From Vespula vulgaris (Eukaryota > Arthropoda > Insecta > Hymenoptera > Vespidae): 64,000 bases of DNA. The first letter of the stretch is position 1. Each line of letters begins with the position of its first letter. A program made the translations under genes and the position numbers. Location of the stretch: contig NC_066594.1 in NCBI RefSeq assembly GCF_905475345.1, positions 7,852,001-7,916,000 on the forward strand, in the 5' to 3' direction. Shown here one piece after another: positions 1-14,786 of this stretch. The notes beneath the pieces are model-generated. The model had not been told where the DNA came from. It saw only the letters and a program-made list of their open reading frames with translations, and made no database searches.

Positions 1-133
1 AAGGCGAGTCTTTGTACAAGTGTATCGAGTATCTACGTAAAGTTTTAGCAGCTTTTTCTTTTTCCCTTCATTTCGTTCCTTTTATTCCATCTAGATAATA
101 GAATGGATTATCCGTTATAAGAGAGAAACGTAT

Positions 134-166
<33 letters not shown>

Positions 167-747
167 ATGCGAAGCGATCATAGAAAATCAAAGTACTCGT
201 CGAAAGAAATCTTCTTCTTCTTCTTCTTCTGCTTCTTCTTCCTCGTGCTATCCAATCTTCTCGCAGCGAGATAATCGAGAACAGGCGAGATAGAGATAGA
301 TGTACAAAAAAAGAAGGATACTTCGGCATTCTGTTCGAAGTGATCTTGAAAAAAGAAGAAGAAAAGAAAAAAAAGGAAAAAGGAAAAGGAAAAGAAAAAA
401 GAAAGATAGTTAACCGTTTTAGTCGAAAGTTAACACGAGCCCGTTCGCGTTCAAACTCGCACGGTAACTTTCAAGTTCGCACCTTCCTCGATTTATTCGC
501 GAGAATTTTCACGGCGAGGGTTCGTTTACCTCGCCCGAGGCTTTTCTTCGACCCTCTCGTACGTCTCGTCCATCGTCTCATCTCTCTCTCTCTCTCTCTC
601 CCCCTCCTTCTCTTTCACTCTTCCTTCTTCCTCTTCTTTCTCGCCAACAGATTTCGCTGACTCGAACAAAAGTAAAACCAAAGTTGTCGAGCAATTCATT
701 AACTCGCCTTTACACTTTCACGATTCCCTTTAAACATGGACGAAGAC

Positions 748-783
<36 letters not shown>

Positions 784-1260
784 CGGCAGTTTCGAGTTAG
801 CCTTTCAATGACTCCAGTTAACCTCATTTCGTCCCGATGTAGCCAGCCAACCGCTTTTCGCGCGTCCCCTTCGTCTTTGTACGGACTATTAAAACCTCTT
901 TTCAAAGTTGCAGCAACACCGAGGGTCAGCTCGTTTGCTATCGATCCTCTGGCGGATCGAAAGAAAAACAAAAAAAAAAAAGAAAAAAAAAGAGAAAGAA
1001 AAAGAAAGCAAATGTTCGAAGTGAAAATCTCAGGATGCCGCAACGATGGCGGCCAACCGCTCTACCGCCGCTCTTCTTCCACCGTGTAGATTTGAAAAAT
1101 TAATTATCCATAAATAATTAACTTTTTCTTTAATTAACGTTGAATCAAGTTCGAGCTACTCGATTCCTTCTACGTTGATAAATCCCTTTACCGTGAACTT
1201 TAGGAACCATCCTCGCTATCTTTTACCTCTTTTATCTCTTTTCGATAGTTAAATAGATAG

Positions 1261-1303
<43 letters not shown>

Positions 1304-1576
1304 TTCTGCATTTAACTGTCCTTTCGTCGATTCATCGAGGTCCGTTCTCCTTGAGTCCTCCGCCGTTCCTTTTCTCCTCTCCTAATCACATCCTCACCCT
1401 TCAAACTTTTCTCCCCTCTTCTCGAGCTTCATCGCTATCATATTCTTTCTTCCTCGCCATTCTCCAAGTATATCCCTGGTAAGGAACGACGTCGTAATTG
1501 GCCCTTCGGCCACGGCCAACCACCGTGGGGGGCTAGCTGCTAGCTAACGGAGAAAACCGGAGGTGGAGTCGAGAGA

Positions 1577-1650
1577 AGAGATGAGATGAGATGAGATGAG
1601 ATGAGATGAGAAGAGAAGAGAAGAGAAGAGAAGAGAAGAGAAGAGAAGGA
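1577..1650. repeat. Compound pentamer array (AGATG then AGAAG)
   Basis: About six AGATG units pass directly into about eight AGAAG units and then GAAG. The sharp switch suggests one unit mutated and was then amplified. Confidence 0.9.
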
Positions 1651-1920
1651 AGGAAGGAAAGGGGTCGTAGCCACGAAAGAGTAGGGTCGGAGATCCATGA
1701 GAGGGTCTTGGGCCATATAACCGAGACTGCTGCTTCTGGTTCTACTGTTAGTAGGTAGGTACCTGTACTAGTGCTACTGCCACTGCAACTACAAGAGACA
1801 CGAAAGCTTCCTTCTCCTCTCTTGGGAAAAGAGTCGGCCATGGCACGACGTTGAACTTTCGTCCGGGTGAGATATGCAGAAATTAAATATTCATTTGGGT
1901 TACCACGACCATGGATTCCC

Positions 1921-1951
<31 letters not shown>

Positions 1952-4397
1952 TCCTTGTTCCCTTCTTCTTCTTCTTCTTCTTCTTCTTCTTTCAGCCTTC
2001 TCTCTCTTTCTCTCGCACGCAAGCCGAAAGTAATGCTTTGGCTTGGGGCCAGTTTCACTGAAGGCTCTCGATGTTCACCCATTCCACCACCCACCACACA
2101 TTTTCTCTCCCCATGTTCATTCTATATTCGCGCGAACGAGACGCGAAGCAACGTACTAGTCCTCGGTCTATATACATACTCACGTATCTTCGTGTTGGTA
2201 TACATGGACCTACTCTCTCGAGCATGAACGTCCAGCACGACGGTAAGTCGTGCTTGCCGTACGCGAGAATCCTCTATTTCTCTCGCTTTTTCTTCCTTTA
2301 GTTCTCTCTTTCTTTCTTTCTTTCTTTCTTTCTTCCTTTCTTCCTTTCTTTCTTCCTTTTTCATCCGTCCATTCTTTTTTTTTCTATTCACTTCCCTTCT
2401 CTCCTTTCAACATCAACGACTTATCCCAAAAGCTAGTACTACGAACCAAGGCTTCCTATTGCTCAGGAAAATGTACCTGTTGAACCTCGGAGTCCGTATA
2501 GTTCGATGAAATAATGACGAGTCGTTTATGCGCGAGAAACAGCTCTCCCTTTTCTCGCTCGTCTCGAAATCCTTCGATATTCCTCGAACGATATTTTACT
2601 TTATCATCGACCAAACGTGATTCAAATCGTTTTATTCTCGAAACCTAAGTAATCCCTCGACCTCTTTGATCTCTTTTTTCTTTTTCCTAATTTCTCAACT
2701 CGAACGTGTCGCCGATCTGAAACATATTTCGATCGAATTCTTGGACATTTCTGGATAACGATTAGGAATTGTTATATCTCTCATCGTTTATCGATTTCGA
2801 AGGTTGGAATATCTATACATTTAGAATGCAAATGAGTCGTCCTCGTCCTCGTCCTCGTCGTCGTTGTCTGGTGAACGTCGTCGAACAAACTATCCCACCT
2901 AGTTTGGAGAGCGTTATTGTTCGAATAGTTAGTGGAATAACCATTCTCCATTGGATATCCGAAACATAGTCGTCGAACTGTACGCTGTTCGGCCCGATTG
3001 AATATCGAGAGCTCGAGTCTCGTTCTCGTTAGTAGAACGATCCCTAATTCTCTGGAGATCCTTCGACCGTTCGATGCCTTTGAGTTAAGTCAACGAGGAT
3101 CGGACCAAAGGAGAACATCGTTAAATCGTATGTCAACGTATAAACGTTACCTCGAATTTTATTATATACCGTTTAAAATTGTATTTGGAATGAAAATTTC
3201 GTTCCTACGTAGAATTTTCCCTCGACGTTGAATCTACTTTTCGATTATTCATTTCCTTTTTCGCTCGACGATCATACGGGAATTAATTCGTCCATAATTT
3301 TTTGATGATGATAAATTTTCATTGTCTAATTTCTGTTTTTCTTAACAATTTTCGTCGTTAAAACGATTTCCCATTAGTAAAAAAAAAAAAAAAATCATAA
3401 AAAGAAAAAATTCGAGAGTTGGATGCAGACGCGTCGCTAAAAAATTTTTCAAAATTTTCCTTCAAAAAGCGTCGCGCGAGCATCGTGGTTATATGCTAAC
3501 TGATGATAGACGCGCCGTACACATCGGCCATTCTCTGACCGACCGCACTTCAGTTTGAATATTTCAAACGGCGAAATACTGGCGTTAATCCCACGCTAAA
3601 AAACGATAAGGTTCCTACGACCGTAGAGAACTGAAATATACAAATAGATTCTAATTGTCGATGAGTTCGTTATTTTTCACAGTGAAATCTCGCATCGTCC
3701 CTTTTCGTTTTTCTCTTTCGTATCGACTTTGATATCGCAAGTATTTAAAATAAAAAGATGCGACAAACAAAAAAGGAAAGAAGAAGCGTCCGCTGTTCAG
3801 GAGAAATCATTCTTAACGCAATTCTTCCTTTAAATCGGATGTGTCTAGGTAACGTTTTGAAAAATATCTGGTATAGAGGTATACCTATGCGGACATAACT
3901 TTTCGACGAGAGTGTTCGCCCGACATTATTATGTTCTATTCTGACCAGAAACATAATATCTCGCACGATATCGTCCAGGATTCCGTTGTAAATATTCGTT
4001 AACTGCCTTATATATCAAGCTTTGGGTCGGACGTAGATCATCTACCTTCCTTCCGTTTTATGCGTTTTCATCTTTTATCTCCTATCTTTGAATAACTCGC
4101 GAATACGATCGAGACGATATAACAATGTCGTATATTTTGAATGTAAGTATACGTAAGTAGGTAAACATTTCTCCTTTCGATTCTTCCTAAATCGTTCAGG
4201 ATTAACCGTCATTCGCCATTAGAAAATCCTACTCGTGAAATTATCGGAAAATCGATAAAAATCCTTCGAGATATCGTATTACTACCTAAGCTTCTCGAGA
4301 CGTTTGCTTTGGAACGATAAGTGGAACGGGAACGAAATAAACGAGGAAAGGATTTATGATCGTCGTAAAATGATTCCCCTCCATCTCTTCTTGCCTA

Positions 4398-4433
4398 ATA
4401 ATAATAACAATAACAATAACAATAACAATAATA

Positions 4434-4468
<35 letters not shown>

Positions 4469-4469
4469 C
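4398..4469. repeat. AAC/AAT trinucleotide array
   Basis: AATAAC and AAT units over about 70 bases. Confidence 0.9.
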
Positions 4470-5123
4470 GTATATTTAAATATCAAACGAATTTTTCAAA
4501 ATTTGAATAATCGAATCGAGTTTTTCAAACGAAACTGAAAAAAAATAAATCGTAAAAAATAAAGAAAGAAAGGAAGAAAGAAAGAAAGAAAAATATTTCA
4601 GAGTTTACGTTCTCGAATAAAGAAAAAAAAAAAAAATATTCTAAATAACAAACTACGTCTCTCTTTCTCTCCGTCTTTCTCTTTCTCTGTGTCCGTCTCT
4701 AGGGACATACCATATCGATTGACAATTCATCCGGCTATAAAAACTTTAACCGAAAAAATTGCTCTGAAAATCGAATTGGGAGTAGAGCTATCGGCAGAAC
4801 AGAAAAGGTTCGAACAAACGAAAAGAGGAAACGGCTGAGTCTACTACTACGATCGAGAGAATTCGAACGTGACGGCGAACTATGTTCTACCATCCATGCT
4901 TGCGCTCGAATATCTCTGGAGAGATCGGAGTATTTCGAGTTTATCAGACTAACCGCTTGGTAACGTCGTTTTCTACTTTTAGAGATGATAATTAATTAGA
5001 AACCGTCGTTGCGTGATATCGATGCACGATCGAGGATCAAACTGTCCGTGGTTTTCGACGAAAGTCAAACGAATTAGATCACCCTTTCTCTGTCTACCTA
5101 TCTCTTTCTATCTCGTTACAATC

Positions 5124-5126
<3 letters not shown>

Positions 5127-5158
<32 letters not shown>
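5127..5158. repeat. ACG trinucleotide array
   Basis: About ten uninterrupted GAC/ACG units, a CpG-rich triplet that is uncommon as a microsatellite. Confidence 0.9.
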
Positions 5159-5396
5159 AGGTTTTAGACGGAAGGAAATATAAAATTTCCTTTTACGAAG
5201 GCTCGTTTCACCTTGGAAAAGACGGTAAAAGCGTTTAAACGATGATCCAACCAACACCGACAACCCTTTCACATTTCTCGTCTCCTCTCTCTCTCTCTCT
5301 CTCTAACACATTCGATGGTATCACACGTGCATGTTTCGCATGTGGAGGGCGTCGTTTGAGTTTCGACTTGAACTCGAGCCAATTTGCCGAGGGTAG

Positions 5397-5442
<46 letters not shown>

Positions 5443-7658
5443 GTACGTGTGTGTGCGCGTACGCGTGTATGTATATGTAGCTATACCAAATTTCAGCGCA
5501 CCGTGAACCAACGAACCGTCTCGGCGTCGTAAGGACGATCGTTATGGCAATTTGCGATAAAATTCTTATTCCGTGCTTTTTAACAGTTACGTCGATACGA
5601 CGACCAAGGTCGCGTGCATCTTTTACATTCATTCATCCGTGTCCTATCCTTGCGTTCTATGTGTGTGCGAAGAAGGAAAAGGACAGAGATAAAGGCAGGA
5701 AGTCGAAGCGTCGTTTAAACGTAACTCGCTTCAGGCGTTCGATTATACCGTCGCGTAGCATCATGGTTGCAAAGCAACTTCCTTGAAACACGAATAAACG
5801 AAAGATCACGTTCGTCGCCTTTGAGATTTGCTTATCTCCTTCCTATGTTTGTTTGACTAGCAGCTAGCATACTCCAGAAGATAAGCATGTGCGCGTCGAT
5901 TGTCAAATAAATTGGAGGACACAGGTGGAGGTGTGTCCTCTCCTCCAAAGGATTCGATCTCGAAATCGTATCCTTTCGAGGTTGGTACCCTTTACGAGAT
6001 TCTCCATTACGATAGAATTTTCCAAGATCGCCTTTATCGTTTCTCTACCTTTTCTCTCTCTCATTCTGTTTTTTTTTTCTTTCTTTCTTTTCCATTACAT
6101 TCCCTCATTTACCTTATTCGCCTGAGATCGTGCAGAAAAAAAGAAATGAAAATATAAAATATCGAAACTATTATATTTTCGTCGATCGGATCTAAAACGA
6201 AGATAGAGAGAAATATAGAGGATGAGAGACTGGGAGAGGGAGAGAAAAATTCTATCGAGAATTTTGTTAATTCGAATCAATCGATATCAGGATATCATTA
6301 TTAGACCATCTCCAAATAGAAATCTCGTTACGTTCGATTAAACGATTACGGTTGCCATAAAATTAGGATAGAGTTGTAAACGAGGTGGCATTAAATTCTG
6401 TACTACCGTGGAAACGCTCGTTAATTTATACCAATTACACTGACCTATAATTGTATCTACAACCGTCGCTCTTTCTCTCTCCCCCTTCCTCTCGTTTCTC
6501 TCCGACTCTCTAACTCTATAACTCTAACTCTTTATTTTCACCTTAGTATCTCGGAATTTCGAATTGCCACGCGCAAAGGAGAATTTCTTGGTAGTACCAG
6601 ACTGTGATTTCTCGAAATCTTTACGTCTTCTCTCCTTTCTTCGCACCGTAGAGGAACAGTACATTATTATTCGCAAAGAGTGAGAAAATGTTATTTCGCA
6701 ACTTGAAATTTCTCTCTTTCTTTTTCTCCCGGTTCCCCTCTCTCTCTCTCTCTCTCTCTTCCCGTTTGAATCATAAATTTCATTGTACTCCGTACTTTGC
6801 GCCGTTACTCTTCCATATATCCTGATATCCCCTGAAACTCAACCTTGTTTCCGCGAACGCGTTTCAAAGCTCTCTCGCGGTTACTTTGGTTCACCCGACT
6901 AGACAAATGTACATTTTGACTACCGATATCTTGAGTACTTTGGAAAATACGTTTATTCATTGTGGAAGGGGTAAGAGATGAAGGAGCGTAGAGAAGAGAA
7001 AGGAAAAGAGAGCAAAGAGTTAACGAAGAATTTTCATTTAAAATTCCTTTCGAATTCAAATGCTTCGAGCGATTTTATCTCCATTTCGGCGAATCTATAA
7101 TGATTTCTATCGACATATGTATTCCTTTCATCTCGACGAAGGAAAGATAGGATTCGTTCAAACGTTCGCTTCAAACGTTGCAGAATCTTTCGAGTACTTT
7201 TTTTCTCTTTTCTCTCTTCTTTTTCTCTCCTTTTTAATTCTCGCTAGTTTACCTTGGAACATTACGTTCCTCTTTATATCGTATAGTTAAAAAATTATCT
7301 CATCCTTTATGTCTAATAATTACTTATCGTTCATCCAATGGATATGTTATTATTACGCGTTTTTCATAAATAAATTCTCATATATATCCGCCTATCCTTT
7401 CCTCTCTCTTTTTCTCCTCTTTTGTTTTTTTTTTTTCTTTTTCTTCTTTTTCTACATTTATAACTACGCTCGGTGTTATGATATCATAAAAATGGTATCA
7501 AAAACGAGAAGAGAATTCGTTAAAAAAGTACGCCCGTTCAAATTTATTACACGGTAACGCGAATTTCATAAATTAAATCCACGTTAATTCCTGCCGAGTA
7601 AAAGAACTGTCTACGCACGTATTATTATATATATATGGATTATAGTAACAACAACAAC

Positions 7659-7693
<35 letters not shown>

Positions 7694-8083
7694 TAATAAT
7701 AATAACAATAGGAATAAAAATAAAAATAAATAAAATAATAATACAAAAGAAGACTCGGAATCAAAACAAAAAAATCCAATTGACTTTTAGACAGATAATT
7801 ATCAGCATACACACGTATTATAAATAAGTACGGTAAGTACCGTGATCGTCGTCCTTTCTTATTCTAATATCACTTAATACTTGGCTATCGATTTATTTTC
7901 AATTTCGTTGAACGACGCGATCATCGATCGGCATAAGCTCTCTCGCATCAACATATGCAGTTTGATATTGCCGGTAACGCAGTTAACCTTTGTAGGACAA
8001 TAATTGGAGAAATTCTTGCCGCGAACAACGAATAGACTTTCTACCGAGACGAAGGTGGTAAGGTGTTGTAAAACAGTTTGCTA

Positions 8084-8134
<51 letters not shown>

Positions 8135-8796
8135 TCTCTTTCTCTTTCATGCACGCGAGATAATTATACGCAAAGTTTAATGCGTTTGGAAGCACTGCAA
8201 CTTTTGCCAGTAACACCGACGTCATTAAAATTACACGGATCGCGTGTCCCATCGCACGCGAAATTCCATTGTAACGCGTTAACGCTCGTATCACGAGAAA
8301 CCCGAGGACACGAGAGAGTATAAGAGTGTGTTCGTGTGTGTGTGTGTGTGTAAAAGAGAGAGAGAGAGAGAGAGGGAGAGAGAATTACATTTCGTGGAAA
8401 TGCAACCGACACATTTTCTTCCGTAACATCGTTAACGTACGCGACGATCTTGTTAACGCATAGATGTTTTGTCGTTGGATGTGCTACCACCTCAAACCTA
8501 CACCTCTCGCAAATCCTACAATCTCATAATAACGGATGTAAGTATTAGCGATAATTAATTGCCGCATTACGTTCTCAGCATTTTTTCGTCAATTTGTCTT
8601 AACGCTAATTTAACTTTTGATCGTAGGATCCATCGTGGCTCGTACAACTCAAATAAAATTTATTTTTTCCCAATAATTTCGACGAACGAATTTCGAGAAT
8701 CAATTGTTTTATACGTCGAAGATAAAGAATAGAAAATCCTTCCTTTCTGTAATTTTCTCGATGTAATTTCTCAAGGCCCTTCCAGAGATAGAAATA

Positions 8797-8844
8797 GATA
8801 GGTAGGTAGGTAGGTAGGTAGGTAGGTAAGTAGGTAGGTAGGTA
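8797..8844. repeat. TAGG tetranucleotide array
   Basis: About twelve TAGG units with one TAAG variant. It is not the insect telomere repeat, which is TTAGG. Confidence 0.9.
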
Positions 8845-10239
8845 TCTTGTTTCGAGTGTGTCATAAATTACATCGCGATCTCCACTTCTCGTTTCTTCCA
8901 ATTTTTACGACAGCATCCGATGGCAAAGGTCTTAATCTCGTTCTCGAAGTAACTTCGAGGACTCACCTTTACGTCTTACGTGTTCTCTCGCTTTTTCTTT
9001 CTCTCTCTCTCTCTCTCTCTCTCAATCTATCTATCTATATATATATGTGCACACACACACACACACACGCACACAGACAGACGACAACTCGAACGTATCG
9101 ACGTAGGAAACTTTGTAAAGCTTCTCTCTCGTATCTACGCATGATGTGGTCGCTTTATAAACATACAAATATCTATCCATAATATCACGGGTACACGAGT
9201 CATCGATTTCAAATTATTCGACCGACATTTCCCGCTTTTATCGCGAAATTCTATTAAATGTCGGTGGAAGCTAAAGCGGCATACAAACAAAATAAAAATG
9301 AAAAACGAAAAATAAAAAAAGAAAAAAAAAGAAAAAAAAAGGTGGATTTTTCTTTTATCGCGGTAATAACACCGAGCCGTTTCGTTTATCCGTTCATTTT
9401 AATATAGTATTCTGCGAATCAGATTCCAATCTCTTGGCGTTTATAAAAATCCCCAAACGTTATATGACGACGTATTACGAACGTTTACGACGAGCGATGA
9501 TAGCAGATACCGATCAAAAACAATTCGTATTTTTATTTATTTATCTTTATTTTCTATTTCCGTAATTTTTTTTGTCCTTTTTTCTTTTTTTTTTCGAAAG
9601 GTGGCAAATTCGCGCCAAACGTTAATACGGCTCACCGATGACGAACGATTTTGCGATTTCCAATTATTTTAAATTATACAAGAATGCAGGTGGTAGAAGA
9701 GAAGAGAAGAGGGTGGGCAGGGGTGAGGGAGGTAGGAAAAAAATTCATTAACTCGCTGGAATCGGAAAACGTTTGCCGAAGTCGTGTCCTGGTTTCTCTA
9801 TACACAACGATCGCATCGTGCCGTGTACTCGATTTAATTGCTTCTCTTTGTAGACGTTCTCGCGTTTTAAACCGTAACCTTATTCCCGACGTCGAATCTC
9901 TGTCTCTATTATTTCATTCGATTCTTCTTTCTCTCTCTTTCTCTCTTTTTCTTTCTCTTTCTCTCACTCTCACTCACTCTCACTCGTATCCACGAGGACG
10001 ATTCCATGAGGCTTCTTTAAAATCGAAAAGTTCCACGCGCTTCTCGCTTCTCGTTTCTCTTTAATTTCATTACAAATTCAAGAACGTTTCGCAAATATTT
10101 CGATCGCGGAAATATGTATATGTTATCGCGTTCGAACGTGAAACCTACATCTCTTTCGTCCATTGATCCTCCATTATGCCAGGAGCGCTAAATAACATCC
10201 GTAATGACGTATCACGAAACACGAATAAGAACGTCCTGA

Positions 10240-10286
10240 TCATGATGATGATGATGATGATGATAATGATAATGATAATAATAATG

Positions 10287-10333
<47 letters not shown>
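10240..10333. repeat. ATG/AAT trinucleotide array
   Basis: ATG units give way to mixed TGATAA and then pure AAT units over about 94 bases. Confidence 0.9.
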
Positions 10334-10980
10334 TCGGTGCTGTCCTGGATAATAACGAGCGCCTTGAATATTCGTCGATACTTTCACGTCGAATACGATC
10401 CTTTGCTCGGAATACATATTCAATCTCTCTCTCTCTCTCTCTCTCTCTCTTCTGCTTTTCCTTTCGATCCAATTATCCTTTAATATACTCCAATATTTTA
10501 GAGCTTAATACCATAGCCATGAAGTATCTCTTTTAGAGTTCAGAGAGATAGAAAGAGAGAAAGAGCGAGAGAGAAAGAGACAGAGAGAGAGAGAGGGAGA
10601 GAGAGAGAGAGAGAGAGAAGTGACACTGTCGATCCTTTGTACGTGTTCCTTTACCTTCGGGAATATACTCGATCCGTGGCTGAAAGCTTCAGTGTCTTCA
10701 CAATTTCTCCGTAATCAAACAAGTCTTTTTTCTTGTTTACCGAAAGAACTGGACGAAGAGAAGAGAAGGAAAAGAAAAGGAAAAAACGTAAAGAAGAAAG
10801 AAAAGAAGGAGAGAAAGAGAGAGAGAGAGCTTTTTCCAAAGAGCTTACTTTCCTCCTTGAAATCGTATCGTCAAGTTTAATACGGTCCGGCTCGTAAGCC
10901 CGAACTTAACAGTGTACCGATGCGGAATTCGTAAACATTAGTACGGATAGCGAACGAAACAGAGAGAGACAGAGACAGAC

Positions 10981-11029
<49 letters not shown>

Positions 11030-11442
11030 TAGAGAGAACGCTTAGAGCATTGTTTGCACCACAAACTTCATCGTGGTGTGTCACCCTGTGCATCGCCCTT
11101 TGCTACTTTGCCGTAGATTCCGATATCCTAGAAATTAGCCTTGTTCCCAGAAACATCAAAGCCGTCTCGTTTATTCTGCTTCAACGTCTCCGACACAGTA
11201 ACTTTGTCTATTTCCCTCTCTCTCTCTCTCTCTCTTCCTCTCTTTACCTTTCTCCACTGCCATTCTCCATCTGCCTATCTCTGTCATTGTCCCTCTTCCA
11301 GGTTATATCCATTTCCCGCCGGAATATATCCACTCAAAGGTCCATTAGAGTTTACGGCGCTCCGCGATAATCCAATAATGTTTTCAATTAACGAACTTCG
11401 TTCGGCAAAAATTTCGTCATCCTCCTACCTTCTCTCTCTTTT

Positions 11443-11479
<37 letters not shown>

Positions 11480-12301
11480 TTCTCTTTTCTACCTTACTCC
11501 TGCCGGCCTTCCTTAGCGCGGATAATATTAACGTTGCCGTATTACATTATCGGTGGAAAAGAACGTTCTTCTCTTCGAAGCTTGGACGTATTCTCGAGCG
11601 GAAAAAGCTCGGAACGAAGAGACACTTTGATCTGCCTCGATAAAATGCTCTCTAGCGCGCCGAGATCGATCTTTAGTTTAGAATAAAATATGTAATAGCT
11701 ATCCTCCTTCAGCTAGCTCATTTTTATGGATATGGATATGGATATTGTAATAAACTTTTGTAAAGTGGAAGACGGAAGTGCGTCCAGTCGTTGCTTTAAA
11801 TAATTCTATAGATAGTAAAGAAATAAAAAAAGAAGGAAAATAAAAAATAAAAAATCTATAGAGGAAAAAAGTGAAAGAGTAAACGTTTGAAAGACGTAAC
11901 AAAATTGAACGAAAGAAATCTTTTTTAAACGGTAGAATCGTAATAACCACGATCGTTATTTACTTTGGATCTTAGCGAAGCAAGATCACCTCCCCTCCCA
12001 CTGTCCCCCTCTCCTAAGTTATTTTTCCATAAATTCGAATCGTTTTAAGATCGACGATCTCGAGTGTGCACGGCTTTAAAAACGAACGACTCGTGCTATA
12101 TCGGAAATAAGTCTACGTATGTACGTGCGATAGAACTTCCGTTATCTTCGAATGCGAACCAATAGGAAGAATCCTTCAAAAGGATCGTACTTCGTTTGTA
12201 TCGTATAAACTTTATTACATAGTAGCATGTCTCCACGGCGTTCGCCATTTTATCATACAGTCTGGATATCGTAAGAAATTGTTCTCGTTACGGGTGACCC
12301 G

Positions 12302-12347
<46 letters not shown>

Positions 12348-12559
12348 CTTTTTTCTTTTAACTTATCTTGAAAAATATATTCCCGTGCACGTTCGCAAAT
12401 CCTTTCGAGTACTCATAATGGACAATGTAATCTCTCCATTGTACCGAAATAACTGAAGAAAAATTTGAGACTCTGAAGCATTTCTCTCGTTCGTATATTC
12501 CGCTTCGTCGATACGGACGAATGGCTTTTCTGAAAGGCGGACGCTTAAATTCAAGGAAC

Positions 12560-12599
<40 letters not shown>

Positions 12600-13172
12600 G
12601 TTCATCTTTTTCTCTATCTCTATGGATATCGAAAGATAGAAGCTGCGCTTTCTTTCAACGCAGAACGATCGGCATGGCATCTTTCTGGTAGGACGACGTT
12701 AGCGTATAAAAAGGGAATAGAAAGGTATGTTTCTCCGGTACTCAGCGTCCTCACTCCCGTTATCTCTGGCCGACAAATGGAAGCTTTCCGATACGTATGA
12801 ATATTACAAAAGCGCGTGCGGATCGATATGTTCGAAAGTTCGAATGAAAATGATCGACGAGGAGTTGTACGAAGGACGCGCGTTATTCGCCGATAATAAA
12901 ATGCATCCTCCAATATATACATTTTTTCATGCTACTTTTTTCATCCCTCAGTTATAACGCGGAACAATTTATGTGCGGGTGTACGTGTAGATACAAGGGT
13001 ATACGGTGTATAGATATAAGATATACCTAACTTCTCAAAATACTTCGTCCGTGTAATAATGAAAGTTTCGCCAAGGAAAAATGCCACTTTCCAAGTAATT
13101 TTCCATCGTAGCTATGTATACGCATCGTACGTTCTTAGACGACATAGGGCTACGACGAGAAATTCCTAAACG

Positions 13173-13217
13173 CTTCTTCTTCTTCTTCTTCTTCTTTTTC
13201 TTCTTCCTCTTCTTCCT

Positions 13218-13271
<54 letters not shown>
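13173..13271. repeat. TTC and TTTC array
   Basis: TTC units change into about fifteen TTTC units; all pyrimidine on the plus strand. Confidence 0.9.
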
Positions 13272-13272
<1 letters not shown>

Positions 13273-14744
13273 CTCTTCCTTTCTTTTTTTTTCTTTTTCC
13301 ATTATAGAATGAGACGAAAGACGTATATAAAAGAGTAAAAATGAGGGGCTCGAATAAAAATACGATTTACATAAATTTCGTCGCCATGCTTTCTCGTACC
13401 CCGCCTCGATAGAAGGACGCCGTTTTATGATAATTTCGATATCTTACGAGTTAACCTTGTTCTCTAACAAAAAAGAAAAAAAAATAAAGAGAAAGGGAGA
13501 AGAAAAAAGAAAGAAAGAAAGAAAGAAAGAAAGGGCGAGTCCGATACTCCAGAACCCTTCGACTTTTATTTCGGGCGGACTTTCGCCGACAGGAATAATC
13601 CTCGTGAGCAACATTTCCCTCGAGGATATATCCTCGCTCGTAGATCCTTTGGGTAGCCATACTGGCGTTGCTAATCCAATAAACGTTTCTTTTTTCATCC
13701 ATTTACGATCGAAACGATCTGAGAACTACCACCTTTACTATATTATTCCTTCCATTCTCTCTCTCTCTCTTTTTCTCTCTCTTTCTCTTTACCATTTCTA
13801 TATATCCTTCGCCGTAGGTACGTCGTTTACCCTTCTCGATAAATCTCAATAGCAAATAAATCCTATGGGGTTCATCATTAACATGAAGTAACGGCTCGTT
13901 AAAAAAAGGTTACAACATTATTTCTCAACGCGACGTTGAAACGTCGCATTTGCCGGTGAATATCAGAGACCGTAATATCGCATAACAAAACGTACGAATA
14001 GAAATTTTCTGGGAATCAGAATGTAATTGCAACAACGACAGAAATTCCTGTTAAACCGTCAGCCACTTTAACGTCCGTATCAACGACGAGTTGACTCTCT
14101 TTCTCTCTCTTCTCTCTCTCTCTCTCTCTCTCTTTCACTCTTATTCATTCTACGCTTTTCGCATCCCTGCCAAACAATGTTTGCATTTATTTTAATTTAA
14201 TATCCCCGTTGAATCGAGTATCGTGTGTTAAAAAGAAAGAGAGAGAGAGAGACAGCGAGCGAGCGAGAGATAGATAGATAGATAGAAGCTGGTAATAATT
14301 TAATAAAAAAGTCAAATCCATGTGAGCGAGTGGCGCGCGCGTTCGGCCGTTTAAACTTGGACCCGTTTATTCGTTCGTGCTGCGAACGCTAATTTAATTT
14401 ACCTCGACGGTGGACGAAACGTAGGAAATGCTCGACGTTGCACGCGAAAAGTCGGACGACGGCTTATTTTCTATTGTTCCTACAACGTTCAAACGTTGAC
14501 GAGAACTACGACGACGGCGTTCATTCCGCGACGTTTTTCTTCCTTTTTTTACTTTTTTTTTCTCTTTTCTTTTTTATTTTGCTCCCCCCCCCCATCTCTC
14601 TCTCTCTTTTTCTCTACCTATTCGCGAATCCTTGTACCGACGAGCGGTTCGCTAACGGATTTAACGCGCCCCCTTTTTCGCGTAAATCTTAACGCGTATT
14701 TTTCCTATTCCCGCCGACCATATTAAAACACTCCGACGTTCCAT

Positions 14745-14786
<42 letters not shown>

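Larger units (their letters stand above)
1..4999. other. Non-coding, microsatellite-rich
   Basis: No gene recognised. GA runs lie at 134-166, 751-781 and 1265-1303, CTT at 211-240, TC at 581-604 and 1925-1950, TTC at 1965-1991 and TTTC at 2303-2360. The stretch 2400-4280 is mostly unique and CpG-rich, including a GC-balanced island near 3480-3610. Every longer frame here is either a repeat translation or has no recognisable domain. Confidence 0.7.
5000..9999. other. Non-coding, microsatellite-rich
   Basis: No gene recognised. A TA run (about 5397-5438) leads into alternating TG/CG; TC runs lie near 5281-5304, 6739-6759, 8089-8145 and 9000-9024, an AAC/AAT array at 7647-7692, TG/GA at 8333-8375, and TA/CA at 9037-9070. 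Unique islands at 5520-6050 and 8150-8330 carry no coding signal. Confidence 0.7.

Noticed and set aside
2224..2242. ATG followed by a short frame and a good GTAAGT donor, considered as the missing receptor start
   Set aside because: The frame ends in phase 1, not the required phase 0, and no signal-peptide residues follow.
8797..8844. TAGG array considered as internal telomeric sequence
   Set aside because: The insect telomere unit is TTAGG; these are four-base units.
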